NCBI GenBank assembly: GCA_009842375.1
Contig: VYFM01000236.1
Coordinates: 1-7,742, forward strand
DNA: 7,742 nucleotides
Direction of reading: 5' to 3'
DNA from: Candidatus Poribacteria bacterium
GTDB lineage: Bacteria > Poribacteria > WGA-4E > WGA-3G
Part shown: positions 1 through 5,433 of the stretch, piece after piece
Layout of the letters: every line of letters begins with the position of its first letter
Numbering within the stretch: the stretch's first letter is position 1
The notes under the pieces: model-generated
The model's database searches: none
Seen by the model: the letters and a program-made list of their open reading frames with translations, nothing else
What the model was told of the DNA's origin: nothing
Program-made: the position numbers and the translations under genes

Positions 1-48
1 CTTATATACAGCATAAGATGAGTATTTTGATTCCAAATCAACTCTGGT

Positions 49-61
49 ATTGACTGTCAAT
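49..61. promoter_or_regulatory. Perfect 6-1-6 inverted repeat (ATTGAC-T-GTCAAT), candidate operator
   Basis: ATTGAC at 49-54 is the exact reverse complement of GTCAAT at 56-61, around a single T. The same TTGAC/GTCAA half-sites recur at 102-113, and partly at 146-160, upstream of the first gene. A role as a binding site for a dimeric regulator is inferred from symmetry and repetition; no regulator gene is visible in the window. Confidence 0.35.
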
Positions 62-101
62 TATCAATTTCTGTTTCATCTAAAAAACTATCATATTAAT
101 T

Positions 102-113
102 TTGACTTGTCAA
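102..113. promoter_or_regulatory. Inverted repeat TTGAC-TT-GTCAA, candidate operator
   Basis: TTGAC at 102-106 pairs with GTCAA at 109-113. The overlapping stretch ACTTG-T-CAAGT at 105-115 is also a perfect palindrome. It carries the same half-site as the repeat at 49-61, with centres about 52 bp apart, close to five helical turns. It lies about 30 bp upstream of the -35 box, a position compatible with an activator or a looping repressor. The function is inferred. Confidence 0.33.
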
Positions 114-145
114 GTGCAAAAATTCCATTCTCTAACCCTTTTTCC

Positions 146-174
146 TTGACAATGTCTCAAATCAATGATATAAT
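146..174 (+). promoter_or_regulatory. Consensus sigma70-type promoter
   Basis: The -35 box TTGACA at 146-151 and the -10 box TATAAT at 169-174 both match the consensus at all six positions, with the optimal 17-bp spacer. TG at 166-167 adds an extended -10 element. The expected transcription start is near 181-182, giving a leader of about 50 nt before the ATG at 230. The -35 box is embedded in an imperfect TTGA...TCAA inverted repeat at 146-160, so a regulator recognising the upstream TTGAC repeats could compete here with RNA polymerase. It probably drives the crystallin-fold gene and perhaps the three genes after it. Confidence 0.8.
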
Positions 175-216
175 AAATTACAATCACCGAAGCCAATAGA
201 TATAATGACCTTCAAT

Positions 217-222
217 GAAGGG
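217..222 (+). promoter_or_regulatory. Ribosome binding site GAAGGG selecting the ATG at 230
   Basis: GAAGGG lies 7 nt before the ATG at 230, a normal Shine-Dalgarno distance. The ATG at 215 in the same frame has no purine-rich tract before it, and its own second and third codons form this GAAGGG. This favours 230 as the true start. Confidence 0.55.
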
Positions 223-229
223 CAAAACT

Positions 230-1648
230 ATGTCGAGCAGACCGAGATTAGTTGTTGAAGTCTTTGAACATATCAATTATCAAGGACGTAAAATAACACT
301 CATAGACTCCGAAACAAATACCAGTCAAATTGGTGTCCAAGATATCATATCTTCAATTAAGATATATAAAGGACCAAGTTTCAATGCGTCTCCAAATTAC
401 AAAGCAATTTTTCATGAACATTTTAGCTTTCAAGGTAGACGTTTAGTTTTAGCACCAGGATTTTATCCGAATATTCATGAGATACCCTATAATTTCGGTG
501 ATGCAATTTCATCAATCAGTTTTAGTCCGGCAGCACATCCCACACCACCAGAATACGGATCAGTTCCGATTATCATAGAGGTTTTTCGCGATATTGATTT
601 CAGCGGTCAGCGAAGTGTTATACTTCGTGATGTCGGCTCCATGTTTGAAATTGGCATGAATGATGTGATTTCCTCAATCCGTATTCAACGCGGACCAAAT
701 TTCCCATTTAGTGGGTGCCAGGTCATTTTTTATGAGCATGTAAACTTTGAAGGACGGAGGATCAATATAGACCTTGGTTCCCGCGAATTTCAACGTTCCG
801 TTCGAAATCTTCGTTCCTTAGCCCATTCACAATCGTTTTCCGATATTATCTCCTCAATCAAAATTGTGCCTTTAGGTGTTTTCCGGGTGTTAATTGTTAT
901 TGGGGACAATTTATCAGGTGAACCTGCAGTTTTGGAATCTCTTACAATGCTTGAAGGTTTAGAATTTCAATATACAACAGTAAAAATAAACGATAACCCG
1001 GACAATAGAGGGGACCCAAATAACGCGATAAAACTTTCCAGCATAACCCTTTCTAACTTTGATATCATCTGGTTCACTTGGAATGCTCCAGGACATGATG
1101 GAGAGTACTTCGTTGAGGATGCTGATGATGACATCAAAGAGTTCGTTAGAAAAGGTGGAATTGTGTGGGCATCCGCTATGGACAATAACATTGTTCCTGC
1201 AGACGGTGTTCATAATCCTGAACCTGTATGGCGTGGAGATTGGATGCCTGTTGATCGACATCCAATTACTATAACCAATTCAAATGATTCTAACGTTAAT
1301 ATTACAGAAGATGGACAAAGGACAGGAATGTTTACATGGCCCCACAAGGTTGACGTTGACAATTTAGTCACTGATGACCATTGGGTTACGAATGACCCAA
1401 GTTACCGTAAGTTGGCTGTCAGAGAAGATAATGGAGATGCTGTCAGCATTTTGTTACCATGGGGAGAGGGGTACTACGTCGGTTTTGCGGTAGATACAAG
1501 GGATGCACACCGTACAGCTGTTGCCAGACCACTTATGGAAAATATTCTATGTTATTTAGCTAACCTTGCATGGCAAACCTCCCCACGCCAACCGTTGAAG
1601 GGACGACATAGTAGAACAAACACAAACAATGAAATTATCTTCCAATAG
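230..1648 (+). CDS. Beta/gamma-crystallin fold protein with C-terminal ThuA-like (class I amidotransferase-like) domain
   Basis: A 472-residue protein; starting at the ATG at 215 would add five residues. Residues 7-48, 58-99, 115-154 and 164-214 each carry one Greek-key motif: an aromatic followed six residues later by Gly (FEHINYQG, FRDIDFSG, YEHVNFEG; the second motif has His in the aromatic place), then a D-x-I-S-S-I strand. In microbial beta/gamma-crystallins the (N/D)(N/D)xx(S/T)S segment binds Ca2+. Here NDVISS in motif 3 matches fully, while QDIISS, GDAISS and SDIISS lack the first acidic or amide residue, so Ca2+ affinity may be uneven. Residues 218-448 look like a ThuA/GATase1-like alpha/beta domain (FRVLIVIGDN, then DIIWFTWNAPG, then FVRKGGIVWAS). 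I see no Cys at the nucleophile elbow, so amidotransferase activity is unlikely. No signal peptide is visible. The gene follows a strong promoter and lies 45 bp before the flotillin gene. The domain calls are fairly secure; the biological role is unknown. Confidence 0.85.
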   Translation: MSSRPRLVVEVFEHINYQGRKITLIDSETNTSQIGVQDIISSIKIYKGPSFNASPNYKAIFHEHFSFQGRRLVLAPGFYPNIHEIPYNFGDAISSISFSPAAHPTPPEYGSVPIIIEVFRDIDFSGQRSVILRDVGSMFEIGMNDVISSIRIQRGPNFPFSGCQVIFYEHVNFEGRRINIDLGSREFQRSVRNLRSLAHSQSFSDIISSIKIVPLGVFRVLIVIGDNLSGEPAVLESLTMLEGLEFQYTTVKINDNPDNRGDPNNAIKLSSITLSNFDIIWFTWNAPGHDGEYFVEDADDDIKEFVRKGGIVWASAMDNNIVPADGVHNPEPVWRGDWMPVDRHPITITNSNDSNVNITEDGQRTGMFTWPHKVDVDNLVTDDHWVTNDPSYRKLAVREDNGDAVSILLPWGEGYYVGFAVDTRDAHRTAVARPLMENILCYLANLAWQTSPRQPLKGRHSRTNTNNEIIFQ

Positions 1649-1693
1649 AAACGTTTTAGTTTTAACAGTGATGTATTACCATAGGAGAAATTA

Positions 1694-3997
1694 ATGCGTC
1701 TCATTCTTGCTGTTATCTTTTTAATTATTGTTGTTAGTGTCATCGGTTATTTTGCATATAATCAACTGATTGACGATAACAACCAGACGAATGTCCTTAG
1801 ATGGATGGGTGTTGTATCCGTTGTTTTCATCGCTGGTTTAGCCGCTTTTGTCGGTTCTGTTATCAGATATAGAATCCCAAAGGCTGATGTAGCGTTAGTT
1901 AGAACGGGTGGTGCAAAAGAAAAGATACGGATTACGGGTGGTCTATGGGTAAACACGATTATCCATGAAATAAAAGAGATTTCACTCAATACCATGCGAA
2001 TTGAGGTGGTTCGTGAACAATCTGATTCCTTAATTACCAACGACTTTAACCGTGCCGATGTTGAAGTCGTTTTTTATATAAAGGTATATCCGGATGAAGA
2101 GGATATTTTAACTGCTGCCCAAGCCCTCGGTGATAAATCTATGACTCCAGAAACTATCCGTGAGTTGATAGAGCCGATGTTGGATGGTGCATTAAGAAGT
2201 GTCGCCGCTGATAGTGAAATTCAAGACCTACTTCAAAAACGACAAGAATTTGCTGATAATGTTGAAGATGCATGCGGAAATAATCTGAAACTCCAAAATG
2301 GATTGACACTTGATACTGTTTCTATTATACGAGTTGATCAAACACCAATAGGAACATTAGATCCAACTAATCGATTTGATGCTGTTGGTATACGAGCAAT
2401 CACAGAAATTACCGCTGAGGCAGAACGTGAGAAAGAACGTATTGAACAAGAAAAAGAAGTTGCAATTGTTACGATTCACGCTACTGCGGATCTGGAAAAA
2501 TTTGAACAGGAGCAAATAAGGGCATGGGGTGAGTCGGATCAACAGAAAAATATTGCTATCTATGCTGCTGACCGAGAAGCGGAAACAATCAAATTCCAAT
2601 ACGAGATGGATCAGAGTATTCAAGAGCGCGAATACGAAATGAAACTTGAGGTAGAACGGGCTCGTGTTGCACAAGAAGAAGGCGTACAGTTGCGTGAAGT
2701 TGAACAAGAGTTGACTGTCCAAACTGCTAAATACGCTCAAGAACAGCAGGTACAAGAACGGGAAATTGAGAAGAACCTCATTGTTGAAACCGCACAGATT
2801 GAACAAAACAAAGTTGTACAACTCGCAGAAATACAACAACATCTCACTGTTCAATTGGAAAAAATAGAACAGGAACAAACAATTGAAGTTCGTGAGTTTG
2901 AAAAACAACTCTTCGTAGAAAAAGCACGTATTGCTCAACAAGAGGGTGTTGAGTTGCGAGATGTTGAACGAGACTTGACTGTGCTAACTGCGAAGTTCGC
3001 ACAAGAACAACAGGTCCAAGAGCGCGAGATTGAAAAGAACCTTGTTGTTGAAACCGCACAGATTGACCAAAATAGACAGGTCGAACTCACAGAAATTTCA
3101 AAAATATTACAAGTTGAGTTAAAAAAGATTGAACAGGAACAACAGGTCCAAGAGCGCGAGTTTGAAAAACAACTCTTCGTAGAAAAAGCACGTATTGCTC
3201 AACAAGAGGGTGTTGAGTTGCGAGATGTTGAACGAGACTTGACTGTGCTAACTGCGAAGTTCGCACAAGAACAACAGGTCCAAGAGCGCGAGATTGAAAA
3301 GAACCTTGTTGTTGAAACCGCACAGATTGACCAGAACAAGTACGTTGAACTCACCGAAATCGCAAAGATGTTAACAGTAGAACAATCACGTATCAACCAA
3401 GAACTGCGTGTTGCAATCACTGATGAAGACAGGAAGATTGAAGTTGCTAACAAACAACTGGTTACCGCACTTGCCGAAAAAGAAATGTTGGTTGCAGAGG
3501 CAGAACGTATAGGTGCTGAAGTTGATGTGACTGCAACTGAACAGACGAAAGAAGCTGAATGGCAACGTGATGTAGCTATTATTGGTGCAGAAGCCCAAGC
3601 TCAACCGATTGAACGTCTGGCAGATGCTGTATTATCAGAAGCACGTGCTAAAGCACAAGGTGAAATGGCAGAATACGAAGCACGAAATGTCGCGGAACAA
3701 AGAGTGCTGGTTCAAGAGGCAATCCTTGAACTAATTGATGAAGCACCAGATATTGTTGAACATCTCATGCGTCCAGTAGAGAAAATTGACAATATCAAGA
3801 TTCTTGATATGGGCGGTAGTGATGGTAAAGGTGGTATCAACCGAAGTAGTATGGGACGGCTTGCTAATGCGTTGCTTGACACAGGAGCAATCTCACCTAT
3901 GCTTAAGGAACTATTTAACTTTGCTGATGTAGATGCCGAACAGGTTACAGACAAAATCGCAGAATACCTTGCTGACCTTGTTAACCGACCGAATTAA
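1694..3997 (+). CDS. YqiK-type flotillin (SPFH domain membrane protein) with expanded hendecad coiled coil
   Basis: A 767-residue protein with AGGAGA at 1683-1688 placed 5 nt before the ATG. Residues 3-22 and 38-57 are hydrophobic and probably form two membrane segments. The SPFH domain covers roughly 60-235 and resembles E. coli YqiK as I recall it: ALVRTGG, HEIKEISLNTMRIEV, SLITND.R.DV.V.FYIKV, TAAQALG, LDP.N.FDA. A charged coiled coil follows at 236-690; its core, 316-579, is three 88-residue super-repeats made of 11-residue turns. The tail includes VEHLMRPVEKIDNIKILD (729-746), also a YqiK-like feature, and a short conserved end. E. coli YqiK is about 550 residues, so the extra length is mainly the repeats. 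Flotillins oligomerise into membrane scaffolds or cages and affect membrane fluidity and stress responses. The usual NfeD/YqiJ-type partner gene is not in the window. The family call is firm; the specific role is unknown. Confidence 0.93.
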   Translation: MRLILAVIFLIIVVSVIGYFAYNQLIDDNNQTNVLRWMGVVSVVFIAGLAAFVGSVIRYRIPKADVALVRTGGAKEKIRITGGLWVNTIIHEIKEISLNTMRIEVVREQSDSLITNDFNRADVEVVFYIKVYPDEEDILTAAQALGDKSMTPETIRELIEPMLDGALRSVAADSEIQDLLQKRQEFADNVEDACGNNLKLQNGLTLDTVSIIRVDQTPIGTLDPTNRFDAVGIRAITEITAEAEREKERIEQEKEVAIVTIHATADLEKFEQEQIRAWGESDQQKNIAIYAADREAETIKFQYEMDQSIQEREYEMKLEVERARVAQEEGVQLREVEQELTVQTAKYAQEQQVQEREIEKNLIVETAQIEQNKVVQLAEIQQHLTVQLEKIEQEQTIEVREFEKQLFVEKARIAQQEGVELRDVERDLTVLTAKFAQEQQVQEREIEKNLVVETAQIDQNRQVELTEISKILQVELKKIEQEQQVQEREFEKQLFVEKARIAQQEGVELRDVERDLTVLTAKFAQEQQVQEREIEKNLVVETAQIDQNKYVELTEIAKMLTVEQSRINQELRVAITDEDRKIEVANKQLVTALAEKEMLVAEAERIGAEVDVTATEQTKEAEWQRDVAIIGAEAQAQPIERLADAVLSEARAKAQGEMAEYEARNVAEQRVLVQEAILELIDEAPDIVEHLMRPVEKIDNIKILDMGGSDGKGGINRSSMGRLANALLDTGAISPMLKELFNFADVDAEQVTDKIAEYLADLVNRPN
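2894..3069 (+). repeat. 176-bp exact direct repeat, copy A
   Basis: Every base here matches 3158-3333, at an offset of 264 bp, reading through in the same frame (residues 401-459 versus 489-547). The matches include all silent codon positions, unlike the flanking parts of the same super-repeats. That points to a recent in-frame duplication or gene conversion. Confidence 0.93.
3158..3333 (+). repeat. 176-bp exact direct repeat, copy B
   Basis: This is the second copy of the segment at 2894-3069. In addition, 24 bases at 3005-3028 inside copy A recur at 3137-3160, across the left edge of copy B. That offset is 132 bp, exactly half the super-repeat, which shows that the 44-codon half-unit is also a DNA-level repeat. 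Confidence 0.93.
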
Positions 3998-4110
3998 CTA
4001 TCTTGAGTAGTTTAGTCTGTCTAAGATATTGTTTGTTACGCTGCAAAACATTCCTAACAGAGTACGGAAAGCAACCTTATATCCCTATATACCACGAAAG
4101 TCATTAAGCC

Positions 4111-5433
4111 ATGCGCTATCAGAGACTTCAATCCAAGAAGAAACGAATCAGAACACAAAGATGTCGTACGTGCAGTTCCAATAATGGGAAAAGAGCATGT
4201 CCCGCCCTTAGTAATATGATTATTTGTCCAGAGTGTTGTAGTGCCAAACGGGCAAAAATCCCTGGATGCGACAATAGATGCAAATATTTTAGTCCACTCA
4301 TTGTTCAAAGTCGTAGAGGCTCCTCACCTGAATTTCCCATTCATTATTGTCTTGTCAGTCGTTCACGAGATACCGGAATGTTAATTGTTGTCGGTACACG
4401 TAAACGCCCTGATGGTAATCTAAAGGCAATGTTTTTGCTAATTGATCTCTGGAAAAAAGGTATCAGAGATTGTTTCTACGATGCAAACATGTCGGAAAAG
4501 CAATTTGAACGGGCATGTCAACGGTTTGGAAATAGTTATACTGAACCAGAGCATGCAATTCCAGAAGAAGAACAAGACGAGAAAGAACGCGAACCTGAAA
4601 AGAAAGACGATAGGCAGGACTTTATTCGCATCCCAAGAAATACGCTTATCATTGAAGCTGAAACTGCGATGCATTTTGACAATGGCGTAAATATTGTAGA
4701 AGACGAGGAAGCTTCCAACAGAAGGGCAATTGATAGTGCGAGAAATGCTCGTGCAATCTATGAAGTCTACATACCAAAAAGAGGAAAATGGTATGTGTGG
4801 ATTCGGACATTTTATAAGTCAGGGAGTCAAGACTCATACTGGGTTGGTATTGAAGATGTTGAACCGTATCCGTGGGATGAAAAGGGAGGACCGAATGCAA
4901 TCAAAATATGGTCAGTTCCGGGGGACGACTCCAAATGGAACCGCTGGCTTTGGGATACTTCAACACACCCGCTCGGTAAGTCAGAACCTGGCTACTTTCG
5001 GGTCAAACGACCAGGATATTACCGTGTATGGTCAAAAGGGAGAGAACCTGGGACACGGTTAGACCAAATATTGCTGACACGTTCCCGGAGATACAATCCT
5101 GAAACCGCATCTGAAGGTAAACCAATTCCGACATTTACACAATCACATCCCTATGAACCGGCTACCTTTGAGGAATGCAGAAAACTTATTAGCCATGCTG
5201 TTGAGATATCAAAGGCAGTTGAAACCGAATTTCCATGGGAGTTTAAATACTGGCTTAATGATATCTGGGGTGACATCAGAGAATTTCCCGAACATGAAGG
5301 GTCACTCTATAAATGTCAAAAATGTGAAGAAGAGCTGCCAGACCAAGCAGTTGATCTCATCAAACAACATGCACATTCTGACGACATTCAGTTTTACATC
5401 TTATGCAGAAAATGTGGTGGTGAATTTGATTAA
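4111..5433 (+). CDS. Cys-cluster / CBM6-35-like / zinc-ribbon fusion protein of unknown function
   Basis: A 440-residue protein. The ATG follows an in-frame stop at 4105-4107, so it is the first possible ATG; its ribosome binding site is weak. After a basic N-terminus (KKKRIR), residues 18-57 hold eight cysteines (C18, C21, C30, C39, C42, C43, C53, C57), probably binding metal. Residues 77-125 (GMLIVVGTRKRPDGN, then FLLIDLWKKGIRDCFYD) resemble a segment that I recall in SEC-C/YchJ-like zinc-knuckle proteins; this is uncertain. An acidic linker spans 150-170. Residues 179-326 look like a CBM6/35-type beta-sandwich: LIIEAETA, then YIPKRGKWYVWIRTF, DSYWVGIEDV, W.RWLWD, and GYYRVWSKGREPGTRLDQILLT. 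Residues 402-435 form CxxC...CxxC, a probable zinc ribbon. There is no signal peptide, which is odd for a carbohydrate-binding fold. It lies 113 bp after the flotillin gene and overlaps the protease gene. I cannot name its function. Confidence 0.85.
   Translation: MRYQRLQSKKKRIRTQRCRTCSSNNGKRACPALSNMIICPECCSAKRAKIPGCDNRCKYFSPLIVQSRRGSSPEFPIHYCLVSRSRDTGMLIVVGTRKRPDGNLKAMFLLIDLWKKGIRDCFYDANMSEKQFERACQRFGNSYTEPEHAIPEEEQDEKEREPEKKDDRQDFIRIPRNTLIIEAETAMHFDNGVNIVEDEEASNRRAIDSARNARAIYEVYIPKRGKWYVWIRTFYKSGSQDSYWVGIEDVEPYPWDEKGGPNAIKIWSVPGDDSKWNRWLWDTSTHPLGKSEPGYFRVKRPGYYRVWSKGREPGTRLDQILLTRSRRYNPETASEGKPIPTFTQSHPYEPATFEECRKLISHAVEISKAVETEFPWEFKYWLNDIWGDIREFPEHEGSLYKCQKCEEELPDQAVDLIKQHAHSDDIQFYILCRKCGGEFD
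5416..5423 (+). promoter_or_regulatory. Ribosome binding site GGTGGTGA inside the end of the preceding gene
   Basis: GGTGGTGA differs at one base from GGAGGTGA, the anti-Shine-Dalgarno complement. It lies just before TTG at 5426, within the last codons of the preceding gene, whose stop is at 5431-5433. The placement fits translational coupling. The GTG codons at 5414, 5417 and 5420 lie in the same frame but overlap this site and have no Shine-Dalgarno of their own. Confidence 0.45.

Larger units (their letters stand above)
2639..3430 (+). repeat. Three tandem 264-bp (88-codon) super-repeats within the flotillin gene
   Basis: The copies are 2639-2902, 2903-3166 and 3167-3430, encoding residues 316-403, 404-491 and 492-579. 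Each 88-residue copy is two 44-residue halves. The odd halves contain 'ARxAQxEGVxLRxVE' and 'TAKxAQEQQVQEREIE'; the even halves start 'KNLxVETAQIxQN'. Each 44-residue half divides into four 11-residue turns with regularly placed aliphatic residues, a hendecad pattern expected to give a nearly straight or right-handed coiled coil. Copy 1 has diverged in DNA, whereas copies 2 and 3 share long exact stretches. Confidence 0.9.

Noticed and set aside
178..206. Second -10-like TATAAT at 201-206 with TTACAA 17 bp upstream
   Set aside because: The -35 matches only three of six positions and the transcript would begin about at the start codon. The promoter at 146-174 is far better.
2357..2941. 194-codon open frame on the - strand opposite the flotillin gene
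   Set aside because: It is the complement of Glu/Gln/Lys-rich coiled-coil codons, yielding Phe/Leu/Asn-rich nonsense. The + strand has a clear family match.
2844..3323. Two - strand open frames whose products begin with the same long sequence
   Set aside because: They are shadows of the duplicated 176-bp segment in the flotillin gene; the identity is explained by the DNA repeat.
3980..4016. Weak inverted repeats GTTAA/TTAAC and AACTA/TAGTT after the flotillin gene, considered as a terminator
   Set aside because: Stems are 5 bp, AT-rich and not followed by a T-run. There is no convincing terminator or promoter in 3998-4110.
4730..5062. 110-codon + strand frame inside the CBM-like gene
   Set aside because: It is out of frame with a protein showing coherent domains across this span and has no recognisable motif of its own.
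5153..5425. N-terminal extension of the protease frame
   Set aside because: It would overlap the previous gene by 281 bp and place 91 unrelated residues before a signal peptide. No ribosome binding site precedes 5153 or 5369.
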